From: Nilaparvata lugens
Lineage: Eukaryota > Arthropoda > Insecta > Hemiptera > Delphacidae
DNA: 64,000 nucleotides
Assembly: GCF_014356525.2 (NCBI RefSeq)
Contig: NC_052508.1
Coordinates: 62,458,047-62,522,046 of the forward strand
Reading direction: 5' to 3'
Numbering within the stretch: the stretch's first letter is position 1; each line of letters begins with the position of its first letter. Positions 32,741-44,235 of the stretch are shown here, piece by piece. Below the pieces are notes generated by a model. The model was not told the DNA's origin, ran no database searches, and saw only the letters and a list, made by a program, of their open reading frames with translations. The position numbers and the translations under genes were made by a program.

Positions 32741-33215
32741 AAAAGTTAATAGCCTACTCATGGGTTGCATAGAACGATACTAGAATGTATTATCATCATC
32801 TAAGTGGTATTGCATTAGATGAAAGTGTATAAGTATCAAAATTAGTAATTCAAAATGGATTGTGCGACTAAATTTTTTAAATTTATCAAGAAATTGATAG
32901 TTGACATTAGTTTTGATTCTTATACCCTCATTATTCTTCATTGTAATTAGATCTTCTTACTGAATCTTTATAATAATTTTTGGAAAACCCTAAATTTTAA
33001 TAATATTATTCTCTAGTAATCTTTCAAATTGTATTATCAATTATAGTTGAAGTTGTATATTAACATTGGTCGAGCATTGTTAGAGTTGTATTATAAATTT
33101 CACAAGAACAAGGTCCCAAATCCTATCTGTTCACAAGTATGCTGTTAAAATATTACGAAATTGATGGAAAATCAAAAATTATAATCAATTCCAAAAATAA
33201 TGATGCAAACATGAA
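32741..33215. other. AT-rich DNA, no gene
   Basis: No feature is recognised. Confidence 0.4.
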
Positions 33216-33335
33216 CGGAAGATGAAGGAAGTTCCGGGCAGGAGGACGAAAAGGAGAAGGAGTGTGAGGAGGAGAAGTAGAAGGAGGAGGAGGAGGAGAA
33301 GAAGAAGAAGAAGGAGGAGGAGGAGGAGGAATAAT
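33216..33335. repeat. GGA/GAA microsatellite tract
   Basis: The plus strand is nearly pure purine. The Arg-rich and Ser/Phe-rich frames on the two strands are compositional. Confidence 0.92.
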
Positions 33336-33480
33336 AGTGACAATGAAGGATTTCGTAGCGGAATTGTCGATTATGCGAGCGGTGGCGATGCAATGTCAAA
33401 AGGTCACGAACAATGATCGCCCCGAGAACTGTGACTGATAACAATAATCGCACCAAAATAAGACCACATTTACGTGCTCC
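33336..33480. other. GC-balanced unique block
   Basis: GCGAGCGGTGGCGATGC is followed by TCAAAAGGTCACG, a nuclear-receptor half-site AGGTCA with A/T-rich 5' extension, and ACAATGATCGCC. Function is unknown. Confidence 0.25.
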
Positions 33481-34630
33481 ACTCTTCCTCCTTCTCTCTC
33501 ACCCTCTCTTCATCACCTCTTTCTCTCTCTTTGAACTTCTCTCCCTCTACGATCAAGAATGATAAATGTTGCAGATTTGAAACCTTTACCACCGCGAGGT
33601 AACTGCACTGAAATTATTATATTGTTTTAAAGTACGGCCTAAACGGGAAATGTGACTCCTGTGAACTCTACCTTTCCTGCTTCTTGTTTCGTTTTATTTC
33701 TTCTCTACTCCTTCTTCTACATTTTCTTCTTGCCTATTCGAAGCTACGACTCTTATCAATATCTGATTTTTTACGAAATGAATTATTTCTATTTCTCCTC
33801 TCATCTAGATCTTTGATCTCATTTTACTGTCTCCCTTCTTAATTCAGTTTCCTAACTGTAAACATCTCTCTTCTCCTTTTTGTCTGTTCTTTCAATCATT
33901 CATATCTTCTTCTTTTATTACGTCATACTCCTTCTCCCGCCCTTCTTTAACATATTCTTGTCATCTGCAATCTTTGCATTCCCATTCCATATTCTCTACT
34001 TGTACTCCTCTAACTGTTCTCCAACATAATTTCAATATTTTTGTATAGATTACTTCATTAAGTGTATAAACTTCTCCAACTCTTCCATATTGCTCAATAT
34101 ATTCAGGCCCAGATGATAAGATACTACCGTATATAGGCTAACTAATAGCCTATATAGTACTAGCCTTGGGTAGTTCCAACCCTCCTCACAGTTCCTCTCT
34201 CATTTTTATCCACTGTTTACCCTTACTCTCATTCTTCTCTGTTTATTATTCCTTCTCCAGAGCCACCCACTTCATACCGTGTAAACTACTCTCATTCTCG
34301 TTTCTCAACTCCTCATGACTTTCCTACATCCGTTTTCCTTTTTCTTCCCTCTGTATATTCATACTTTTCTCATTTTCTAGGAGCTTTCCAATCGTTCTCT
34401 CCTGTGTTTCCCACTCGCTTAAATCGTCTTCTTCAACTCTCCCCATAATTTCCTTCCCTCTTTCTCCTTCTACCTCACTTGCCTCTTTCTTCCCTCCTTT
34501 GACACTTCCAGCGTTTTCTTTCCTATCATCTTCATCTTCAACTCTTTCCAATTTCTCCTTGGAAAATTTCTCCTTTCTTATTTTCCTCCTTGTCTTCCTC
34601 TACCACCTCTCACTCCTCTATCTCATATCA
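33481..34630. repeat. 1.1-kb pyrimidine-biased tract
   Basis: C and T dominate the plus strand for over a kilobase, without a fixed repeat unit, interrupted only by short mixed stretches. The Glu/Lys/Arg-rich minus frame at 34324-34551 is explained by this bias. Confidence 0.75.
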
Positions 34631-35467
34631 TGATAAAACACAGTAAAATCTTAAAAAATATTCAAATATTTTTAATATTAATGTGTTGACGCCGTTCGAA
34701 TTTAATGAAATTTGGCGCTGAGTAGCTAGTTTCCAATCTTCCCCTTCTAGTGGCGCACTCTAGTGCATAATTGTTTAATTGTTTGTCTTGTACTTTTCAA
34801 GTTCAGTCGGTTTGCATAGCTGCCTTCGTTGACAGGACAGTTCGACTGGTTTGTTGATTTGTATTTTCTATCGGAAATTATTAATTGTAATTCTGTGTCT
34901 CCGATCGTAGGGAGTAATAATTGATTTTAAAGTACATGTGAGAATTTGAGTATTTTTTATATCGAAAGTAGTAGTGAATTAATACCTAGTTATATTGAGA
35001 AGCAGAATTCCATACATGATTCAACAACTCTCTGTAATGCCTGGCTACATTATAAATCATCAGAGTCAAGTGATCTTATCTACAATTCTCTATTCCTTGA
35101 TTCTTTCCTTAACCTTTTTACCACCCAGACCTATAGGTAAAATTCACTCTGACTTACAGCGTAGATCATCAGCCGGGGTAAGTTTTAATAATAGAGTTTT
35201 TCATTGCATCATGAATAGATTCATTAGTACTTTTCTGTCAGAATATTGAATATTAAATCGATTAAAATTACAGTCCACTTAATCAGAAATTTGTATAACT
35301 ATAATGAATTATAATTATAATATTATACTTAATAAATATGATATAATGATATTCAAATATAGGTAATACTACGACAGATATACTGTATGAAATACAATAC
35401 AAAATACCACCTTCATGATGCCTACAGTATCAGTGCCTTGACATTTCAGTTCAGGCTACTCCTCCCA
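34631..35467. other. AT-rich DNA, no gene
   Basis: Short frames near 34946 and 34995 overlap in different registers and show no domain. Confidence 0.4.
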
Positions 35468-35705
35468 TTAAACAGAACAGCTCACTCCATCTCGTAACCA
35501 GAGAGTATAGACACACAATACTCCATACTCCAGTTCCGCACTCCCACCATACTCCCTCTGCCCGAAAACCGTGAACCCGTACAGCACGGAACCTGTAATT
35601 AGCCACAGCGGCCTCCCAGTTCCAATGGGAAAAGCTTTACATAATTTGGCGTGGCTTGCCGCCGGCCATCTCTGTCCAAATTCGATTTCTATTTCTTTTT
35701 TCGAT
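35468..35705 (-). other. GC-balanced block with open minus frame
   Basis: The minus strand is open for about 78 codons from about 35703 to a TAA near 35467, without an in-frame ATG (includes EFGQRWPAASHAKLCKAFPI). The DNA holds GTAATTAGCC (homeodomain core), a CCAAT/ATTGG pair site TTCCAATGGGAA, and GCCGCCGGCC. It could be an exon fragment, an old element, or a conserved non-coding block; no homology is recognised. Confidence 0.2.
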
Positions 35706-37389
35706 TAAAATCAGTGCTATGGCAGCAACAAATTAGGAATGCTTGAGCAGATTTAGAAATGCAGCTGAGTGTTTTTGATCGCCGTGTTGATACACTTTTG
35801 TGTCGGGTGACGGGTTCAAGTGGGGTGAATAATGTGCCCTGCTTTCGAAACTAGAACAATTTTTTGATTTATTCAAATTCTAGAATGATCCAGATACCTC
35901 TCAAATTGTCAGAGATAATAGTTCTCAGATACTTTTTCCAAGATCAAACAATTGTTGGCATTCTTCTCACCTGCTAAAGACAATAATTACCAGACATTCT
36001 GTTGTTATGCTTAGATGGGTAATTTTCTTCTTGAATGGAGATTGATTGATTATATGGGCGACGAATAAAAAGAGAGGAGTAGAGTGAACATGTTCTATGA
36101 TTCCTATGTCTTTGGTTTGTGCAAAATTGTGTGAAAATTCCGGTGTGGAATTCCAAAGTTTTCAATACCTCAAAACAGTTTACCTTATTACCTATTTCAA
36201 AAGAATTAACCAATGGTCTTGATACCTCAGTTAAGGAGGAGTTCAAATACTACGAGCAGCAGAGCTCGAAAAGCAAATTTTGAGTACTATCTGATAAGTG
36301 ATTTGAATGGAGGGTGAATTGAGAGAATTAATAAGAAGACAAATTTGAAATTCCATACAAATAGATGATAGTTATCGAGTGTCATTTGCTCCTAAGTAAT
36401 TCTTGAAACTACTATCTTGATTATCAATATCAGCTTTTCAAATAATAATAATAATTGAATCTCAATTTGGAATTTCATTTGGGTTTATTCTAAGAAATAC
36501 TCATTTGGGACCTTATCCTTTTCAGGCGTGGTAAAATTTTCCTCTTTTTCCCATGAAAGGGGATAAACAAATGTGGAACTCATTTTTTATGTCATTGTAC
36601 CAAAATTTTGAGTTATTAAATGGAATTTATTCTATCTTAAGTAAGTAATTTTCAGTTCCCATAAAGATAGTAAATTTATTCTTGTTCATTGGCAACTTAG
36701 CCAGCATTTCTAAAATCGTTATAATTATGATCAGAATCTTATTAAAGTCCTTGATTCCCACGATCCCACTTGGAATTATCTATTCTCACGACAGATCTAG
36801 ACGCCAGAAGTATGCTGAATCAATCCCATAATTCTAAACTTGCAAAAGGGAAATAACTTTTCTCTCCTAGTTTCCTTCTTGCTTGAACGTATCACCTTCC
36901 TTACTTACTGAGGATAAAGAGAGTGGGCGAAGAGAAATTCACAGGCGATCGGGTAAATATTTTGAAGTTTTATGGTAGAACTGATCAGTCTGGAAGCCTC
37001 TGAAAACTAGGAGAGCGATCACTCTAATCCCAGCTGTCATAGTGTTAACTGTTTCTTGAGATTTTCTTACAAGTTCCAGTAATATGTTTTCGTTTGGGGA
37101 TACATTCTCATTCTCTCCAGGAGAATTTAATTGAGTGTCCAAGTAAATCGGACATCTTTGAAGTTACTTTAAATGTAGGCTAAGAGTAATATTTAGAGGT
37201 AAAGTCCCCCTTATAGCTATGGAATAGTTTTGTATTAATAAATGACGATTGATTCCCTCTATACTTTGGATCTTCAATACCCCTTTTGGGTGAGTATTTT
37301 TATTATTGTCATTGAATATAATTTATCAATTATTGTGTTTTATAAGTGTTTGATTTATGTATGTTAATAATATTATTTATTTCCTCATA
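35706..37389. other. No gene seen
   Basis: Short frames at 35974 and 36939 (minus) have no recognisable content. 37225-37285 carries AATAAATGACGATTGATTCC, a possible polyadenylation-signal context of an unidentified element. Confidence 0.4.
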
Positions 37390-37740
37390 GGAAGCGGTGA
37401 ATTGTATTTATTTGATGATCTACCTAGATCATCAATTGAATACAATCCTATTAGATATTGGTAATTATTATGTTTCTAATTCTGTTGTAAATTTATCATC
37501 AGGTTTCTGTATCGGGCTGAGAATTTCCATTGTAAAAGGGCCGGCGACTTCTTCCAACCATGGATGGAATCGTACGTCATTGAACGCTGATGAGGAGAGA
37601 ACAAGACTAACTCCCTTTGGGATCTGTCGCCGCGACGCCTGAACATTCCTGGAGGACAACCAATCATCTTCACCCTTCATCCATCTCCGCCAGGGACTCC
37701 GGACATCGCGACGACAACTACAAGATGAGTACTTGATCTT
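37390..37740. other. GC-richer block of unknown nature
   Basis: 37530-37730 is clearly GC-richer than its flanks (GGGCCGGCGACTTCTTCC, TCGCCGCGACGCCTGAAC). Overlapping open frames exist on both strands (plus 37397-37642, minus 37468-37680) but neither is recognisable. It could be part of a decayed retroelement leader. Confidence 0.25.
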
Positions 37741-38394
37741 TCCCCATCAGAATTCAATGTGTCCCTTAAATTTTGGTCTCTTAAAGACGTAAAAATAATT
37801 AAATTTGGTCTCTTAAAGACAAACATAATCTTTAATTGAAGAAAGTATTTATTGTAAAGTGTTGTTTGAATTTAAATATTTAATATAGAGGCAATCAATC
37901 ATCAAATGATTTTTATTTCGGATTCCTCACCACTAGAATAGTACTAGAAATTTCACTAACCCCTCCACCATCGGGGTCTCGCATGATTTCCAAACTTAAT
38001 TATAGTTGTCTGAGAATTTAGGTTCTCAAAAGACACTATATCATGAATTGTGATATGAGTAGATAACAATAAAGGTCTGTTCTGCATTAGATCACAGAGA
38101 AGAAGTGATCTTCTACTTTGTGATTCGATCAAAACTGTACTCTCCATCTCATCAGTCAAGAATAGGAAACGTCGATAGCCCTAGGGTAAGACAAGAAAAA
38201 TAGGAAGGAAAACTGAGAAAAATATTATTACCTATATCTCTTATCAGTACGATCCCGGAAGTATGTGTACAGAGATATCTCAATAGAGCCTCAGCACCTC
38301 TGTCTATTTCGGGAGCCAACTTCCATCACAACGTATGGGGATAAATTTCGTGACGTATTGGAAATTTCTGCGTGAGAGGATTAAAAAGAAGCTG
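37741..38394. other. No gene seen
   Basis: AATTTTGGTCTCTTAAAGAC occurs twice (near 37768 and 37802), a short direct duplication. Confidence 0.4.
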
Positions 38395-38815
38395 CTTTTC
38401 CTACTTCTTCCTGTCCTCCTCCTCCTCGTTCTCCTCCTTCCCCTTATTCACCTCCTTCTTGCCACTCCCCTTGCCATTCCGTTACCTTCTGCTTCTCTTC
38501 TTCATCTACGCACACAACAGGATATTGGATTGGAAATTGAAAGAAGTCATGAGAGGCACGAAATAGATGAAGATAAAGAAGAAGAAGAAGACAACAAAGA
38601 AGAAGAAGAAGAAGAAGAAGAAGAAGAAGAAGAAGAAGAAAACGTCAAACAACTCGCGACTGTTCTTTTTGGATAAGCGTCGCAACGCGCTAGTATTGCT
38701 GGAAGGGATGATGAAAGGGATGAATGGAAGTGAGAAGGGAAATATGGAGACGAAGGAGAAAGAGCGAGAGGGAGTGCGATTTAGAGAGAGAAGAGAGGAA
38801 AAGCGAAAGGGCATG
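38395..38815. repeat. Pyrimidine then GAA-rich purine tract
   Basis: 38398-38515 is C/T-rich. 38576-38645 is mostly (GAA)n and the A/G bias continues to about 38815. Acidic, lysine-rich and Phe-rich frames here are translations of these runs. Confidence 0.9.
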
Positions 38816-39390
38816 TGACTCAGAATTGAAGCGGGGGTCACCAGAGGTGTAATACGATACGTGTTCGCCGGGGTTGGCTCAAAGGGGTGTGGCATCCCTT
38901 AAAAAAATACTTGTACTTGATTCGAAATAGAACAGAATAGACGGAGGAGTAAGCATAGGAAGAATAAGTGATGGTGAATAGGAAGGATAAAGATTACATC
39001 ATACTTTCTTCAAAGTTTGGACTTTTAAAATTGTTTTTAATTTATTTTAGAAGCATTTTTGAATTGAAAAATGTTTTTTGTTTGCTTCTGATTGTAAAAT
39101 GGAGTTTGTCATTCGAAAATTCGACATTGGGACTTTTGTATTAATTAGAAGTAGAACCGTTCTAGGGTTAATAATAATAAGAGTACCACACTCTTCTGGA
39201 AGTTGTGTGAATACTGAATAATTGAATAAATAAATCAACAAACCTACATGAATGCTGATGAATGTGGTATACGAGTATTATAGGCCTACTTATACTTTTG
39301 GACTGTATTGTATGAATTGGAATAGGAGAAATTTCGGTCTTCTAAGTTTATTGTTCTTTCCCGGAAGTATTATGGTTGTACCAAATAGTA
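38816..39390. other. No gene seen
   Basis: 38830-38900 is GC-balanced. The rest is AT-rich. Confidence 0.4.
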
Positions 39391-39515
39391 AATAGAAGAC
39401 TAAGAAATTGACAAAAACCACAGATTTATTGATAGTTGAAAATCTAGTTAGAATGTAGTTAGATTTCTAACTATCAATAAATCTGTGGTTTTTGACAATT
39501 TCTCAGACTTCTATT
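39391..39515. mobile_element. Foldback element, 125 bp
   Basis: Arms from AATAGAAGACTAAGAAATTG to the opposing CAATTTCTCAGACTTCTATT are nearly perfect over about 47 bp. The CACAGATTTATTGATA portion is shared with the larger foldback at 48643-48860. Confidence 0.8.
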
Positions 39516-39517
39516 TA

Positions 39518-39625
39518 TTTATTCATTTATTCGTGGCCAGAATCACAAATCATATAAATATTATGATGAGGAAGGAACAACAGGTTTGGCCCAAATCTAT
39601 TCCATTCCCAAATTAACTCATTTAA
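39518..39625 (-). mobile_element. LINE-like 3' end
   Basis: TTATTTATTCATTTATTC is the reverse complement of an A/T tail. It is followed by GGAACAACAGGTTTGGCCCA (39575-39594), the inverse of the conserved GGGCC..CCTGTTG 3'-end motif. Confidence 0.6.
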
Positions 39626-40584
39626 TATGAATAATTACCACAAATTCATCAACTTCTCAACTAAACAAAAAATACCAAATAGTTTTGATAGTGTAATGAA
39701 GAACATTTTCTCAAAATTGACCATTAGTCCAGTCTGTTAGGGGTAGTAAGGAGGTTAACATATCAAAATTCCTCACCCCTACCCCCTGTGCTAAGGGGGT
39801 GGGGATGGTTTAAGGGTACCATTTTTTGGTTTCTCGCATAAAACTCGAAAACTATGTATCCTAAGGATTTGACTGTCATATAACAAATTAAAGGTTACAT
39901 AATTTTCTACAATATTCATTCCACAACTTTCTTTATATCTCCTCCAGCTTCCGAGATATTCGCTCTTGAAAGTGTGACATTTTTGAAAAAAACACGTTTG
40001 CCATCAATTTTTTTATATTTTTGCTGTTATAACTTCTTGAAAACCGATAGGTAAAATCCATTCCGATTATGAGCTTATAGAGCGTTAAATTCTCTTTTAT
40101 TTTATGTATAATTTCACACTTTTACGAATTACCCTACACCTATTGCAGCAGCTTTAGTGTTGAGTGTGAAATCTCCATTTTTGCAACAATAGACCAATTG
40201 TCAAAGGAGTTTATTTGGAGGGAATGTTTTAAACAAAATTTTTGATTTTGCAGTTTTTTTGAGAATAGTTAGGAGGAAAACATATAAAAAGTTTATATTT
40301 CCCTCTATACCCTTTTTTGAGCATTCATTGTCTGGACTACATGGATCAAGATATCCAAGAAAACGAAAGAAAATATTCAACTCACCCTCAGAACAAAACC
40401 TATTGAAACTAAAAAATATTTACTTTGAACTTTACTATTCAGATAACACCGATGCAACACTTCTCATTCAGACATTTCAGATAGTTTGAAGTGAATCTAT
40501 TAATACGATAAAATGTAGATAATGTTATAATATTCTTGTTTTTACCGGTAGAATACACGTCCAAATTGAGTATTTGATTCTATT
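39626..40584. other. Probable dispersed repeat, ends not found
   Basis: 39735-40260 has text I associate with insect repeats (ACCCCCTGTGCTAAGGGGGT hairpin, TTTCTCGCATAAAACTCG, CTCCAGCTTCCGAGATATTC). No second copy lies in this window, so the call rests on memory. The frame at 40259-40489 is unrecognised. Confidence 0.3.
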
Positions 40585-40981
40585 ATGCTAGGCGCACACC
40601 AGTTAGTCAAGACAAAACAAGACATTATCAGACACGTTTAGTCACAATATGATGCAAATCACACTGATTTGTCATTGCAATCAGACATGTCTTCATAAGC
40701 AACTATGTGAAGTATTGTGACTAAACGTAACTAGATTGACGTAAAGCGTGACTAGTCTTGTCTTGACTAATCGGTGTGTGATAGCCTAAGGCTGGTCACA
40801 CACCGATTAGTCAAGACAAGACTAGTCACGTTTAGTCACAATACTTCACATTGATGCTCATGACGCAACAAACACTGATTAGTCATTGCAATCAGACATG
40901 TCTTCATAAGCAACTATGTGAAGTATTGTGACTAAACGTGACTAGTCTTGTCTTGACCAAAGGGTGTACGCCCAGCCTAAT
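40585..40981. mobile_element. Two adjacent foldback MITEs
   Basis: Two units (about 40585-40788 and 40789-40981) each pair GTCAAGACAAGACTAGTCAC and TTTAGTCACAATACTTCA with their inverses. Ends are (G)CTAGGCGCACACC / GGTGTGTGATAGCC and AGGCTGGTCACACACC / GGTGTACGCCCAGCCT. Both share ATTGCAATCAGACATGTCTT in the loop. Confidence 0.8.
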
Positions 40982-41104
40982 AGTAAATTATTTGTCATAA
41001 TTCACACCAACGTTTGAGATCCAAAATCCATTCATTCTTCCAAAGTGTGATTCACTCTTCAGCACTCTTTATAGAATTCTTTCAGTCCAAAATGAACTTT
41101 ATTC

Positions 41105-41252
41105 TGAAGTGAAAAGTTTAAATGTAAAGTATTGTGCTCACTATAACCTTAGAGTCCGGTTCCCCATTAGGGAACTTTGGACTATATACGGCGAGGTGGA
41201 ACTACCCTTGGGTCTCCCCACCATTCAAAGCCATACGCTAATAATAATAAGT
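41105..41252 (+). mobile_element. Non-LTR retroelement 3' tail
   Basis: TATAACCTTAGAGTCCGG begins a segment shared with 49085-49240 (TTAGGGAACTTTGGACTATA, GGCGAGGTGGAACTACCC) and ends AAAGCCATACGC plus (TAA)n. Confidence 0.65.
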
Positions 41253-41354
41253 CCAAATTAAAGTCATTTGCCAGCCATGAAATAACAGAACGAATTCTGG
41301 TGACTAGTGAGCAAATTAATGCTGACAGTATAACGTGATCTTACTAGAAACCAG

Positions 41355-41415
41355 TGAGTATAGAATGTACATTCTATACTCATTCTATGCATTGTATAGA
41401 ATGTACATTCTATAC
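41355..41415. repeat. Twin perfect palindromes
   Basis: A perfect 28-bp palindrome (41355-41382) and a perfect 22-bp palindrome (41394-41415) share the core GTATAGAATGTACATTCTAT. Their centres are about 36 bp apart. Confidence 0.92.
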
Positions 41416-42127
41416 TCACGGCTGGAGAAGGACTGTTCTACTATAAAAGTCTCTCTTCACAGTATCGTTATCCTAAATGTGCTAAATGTGCGTAGGAGTG
41501 TCGACTTCGTCCTTCAACAAAATATGCTATAACAATTCAATCTGAACAGCCCTCGTAAACATATAATTTTTCGAACAAATTTATTAATTGCGAGTTGAAA
41601 TATCTCGAGCATAAGTCACCAAATATCCACCATTAGAAAGGTGCATATCAAATTTCAAATTATCACTTGTAAAACAAATCGGTAACAAGAAAGCGAGGTT
41701 TTTGACTCGGGGCTATCTATTCATTACTGCGTAGAAAATGTTATGCCCAAGTAAATTGGTAATGAGTTAGTACGCTCTTGATAGAAGATATTATTTGGAA
41801 ATTCGGTATCTGTATCATAAAAATAGTGTATAATTATTATGGTTTTATGATACACTCAGCTGAAATATGGAAGCCTTCAATCTGCTTCATAGCTTACAAG
41901 GCTACAAAATAGCTTACAACACTGAAATGAGAACTCTTGCAGAGATGCATTTGATACACCCTGATTGCTGAATGAAGACAGATTCATTTTTAAAAGGAGA
42001 ATGGCATTTTTTGACGATCAAGTTCCGTGAAGAAATAATGTCAACCTGAAAAATGAATGTAGAAATAAGAAAATTCAAGATATAGGCCGACATCTTTTGA
42101 TAGATATCGTAGAGTACTTCCACTCAT
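41416..42127. other. No gene seen
   Basis: Unique AT-rich sequence. Confidence 0.4.
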
Positions 42128-42285
42128 GATGAAGAAAGAGAAGAAGAAAAAAAAGAAGAAGAAGAAAAAGAAGAAGAAGAAGAAGGAGAAGAAGAAGAAG
42201 AAGAAGAAGAAGAAGAAGAAGAAGAAGAAGAAGAAAAAGAAGAAGAAGAAGGAGGAGAAACAGGAGAAAAAGATGATGATGATGT

Positions 42286-42317
<32 letters not shown>

Positions 42318-42386
42318 ATGGTGATGGTGGTGGTGGTGATGATGATGATGATGATGAGATGATGATGATGATGGTGATGGTGATGG

Positions 42387-42430
<44 letters not shown>

Positions 42431-42431
42431 C

Positions 42432-42499
<68 letters not shown>

Positions 42500-42540
42500 G
42501 CAAGAAGGAGGAGAAGAAGAAAAAGAAGAAGGAGGAATAA
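42128..42540. repeat. Compound (GAA)n-(GAT)n microsatellite
   Basis: About 130 bp of GAA/AAG units pass into roughly 230 bp of GAT units (with GGT and GAGAT interruptions), then GAA again. The 185-residue Ser/His/Leu frame on the minus strand and the poly-Lys/poly-Met plus frame are artefacts of this array. Confidence 0.97.
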
Positions 42541-43660
42541 TAAGAAATGGAGCTAGAACAAGGTGTTGGAAGAATAATACGCAGGAAAATAGGAGAAGAT
42601 AATTGGAAGGAGAATAGGAGAAAGTCGTGCAAAGAAGAAGTACATCAGGGAGGAAATGAACAAGGATAAGGATATATAGAAGAGCGATTGACCAATGGAT
42701 AGAAGAAGTGACTACATTTTCAAATCTATTCTTGGTGATATTATGATATACCTACCCCACCTATGAAACTAAATCTGAAAACTACAAAAATTTAGAGTAC
42801 TGTATTCTGAAAACCTCAAGGTACAAAAAGAAGGGTGAGGTCGATTGAAGTTATTCAACGATCGTTGTTCTTTATTATTTATATCAATTAATTACTTAAA
42901 AAAATATGTAGATAATGATTTTTGAATTGGTTCACAAACTGCTTGACTTTTTTCTCTTTTTTCTTGTTATTTTTCTATATCCATCTCGTTTTTGGAGTAA
43001 TCTACATTCATTTTTACTGTACTCATCTATTATAATTTTAGTTTCACATCAATACTTGTAGTTTATTCATGTACAGTGATATTTCCAATATTAATTTGTT
43101 TAGTTGTACTTCAAATTTTCTTTGTTTTTCAAACGATTAATGTAATGGAAGCAAAATGGATCATTGATCTGTTGCTTCCACATATTCTTGTTTTCAATAA
43201 ATAAATTTTGTTCTGTACATTTGTCTTATTAGAGTCAGTGGAAATTGTCATATTGTATAAATAAATGGATGAATAAATGTTTCCAAATGCTATTATTATT
43301 TCATTTCATTTCATTTATTCATAGACAATAGAAGAAGAAGAATGAATTATTAATTATTGTACAGCTGTTTAGTGGCATCGACTTCCACCGCGACTTACTT
43401 GTTCTTTTTGCACCTTTACAGTGAAAATAGCCAGGAAAACCCATCTTAAACTCCGAGAATTTTCACTATAACAGGAGGCAAATACAAAATACAAAACTCG
43501 ATCTCCTCCCAACATGATTGTTCCAAGACAAAGACAATAAACACATCCGTTTCCGTTTGCACCCGTAACCGTTTTTTATCACTGTTTAAATTATTTCATC
43601 GCCTTGTAAATCTTTCACGGCTGGACACTGAGATAGCACCAACACTTGAAGAGTGTCACA
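42541..43660. other. AT-rich DNA, no gene
   Basis: 43195-43320 contains AATAAATAAA and a TTTCATTTCATTTCATTTATTC run, possibly opposed retroelement tails. 43370-43600 is unique and moderately GC-balanced. Confidence 0.4.
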
Positions 43661-43760
43661 TACTGGTGGAAGGGGGTTAGGGGGGTCAGAAGGAGGTCTT
43701 TGATTGGTCGTGAGGCCTCCCCCTCGTGGGTGGGGGGGGTGAGGGTGAACCCTCCCTCAA
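43661..43760. other. G-run cluster, quadruplex potential
   Basis: GGGGGTTAGGGGGGTCAG lies at 43673-43690 and GGGTGGGGGGGGTGAGGG at 43728-43745. The second satisfies a four-tract quadruplex pattern. Confidence 0.6.
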
Positions 43761-44235
43761 CACTTGCACCCCCTATATCGTGTGTAGCCCGAAACAGAGA
43801 AAACCCTCCATAATCTTCTTAATGGCACCACTGTCAAGTGTTTGAATTCTTTCTGTTTATCTCCTTATCACAAGGTAACTTTCTCTCTCTCTGTCTGTGT
43901 ATGTTTGCCTCCTTCTTCTTTCCGCCTCACTTTGCATTAACCACCCCTTCTACAATAACACACAACGCATCTCTCACACGCACATGAGCTGGTACATTAT
44001 TTATTTGCTTCTTTATTCAACTTGCTTACTTTTCTTCTTCTTCTTCTTCTTCTTCTTCTTCTTCTTCTTCTCTTCTTCTTCTTCTTCTTCTTCTTCTTCT
44101 TTCCTTTTATCTTTTCTACAGTATTCCTTGCTCCCTCATGTTAATCACCCTGATTTCACCCTCATTGTCTCCTGTTCTATTTCTTCATTTTTGTTTCTCT
44201 TTCACCAAAGTATTTCTTCCTCCCTGATCTGTATG
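43761..44235. repeat. (TTC)n within pyrimidine tract
   Basis: 44032-44102 is a nearly pure TTC run inside a broader C/T-rich stretch. The Phe/Ser-rich 113-residue frame is compositional. Confidence 0.93.

Noticed and set aside
34324..34551. Acidic/basic 75-residue minus frame
   Set aside because: It is explained by purine bias of the minus strand in the kilobase pyrimidine tract.
35640..35669. Minus-strand ATGGCCGGCGGCAAG resembling a histone H2A.V start
   Set aside because: The match covers only MAGGK; the frame stops after 10 codons.
37585..37605. Hammerhead ribozyme core (CTGATGAGGAGAGAAC)
   Set aside because: The CTGATGA box is present but the required GAAA and flanking stems are not.
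42075..42632. 185-residue Ser/His/Leu frame, the longest in the window
   Set aside because: It lies entirely on the GAA/GAT array; homopolymer blocks follow the repeat unit exactly.
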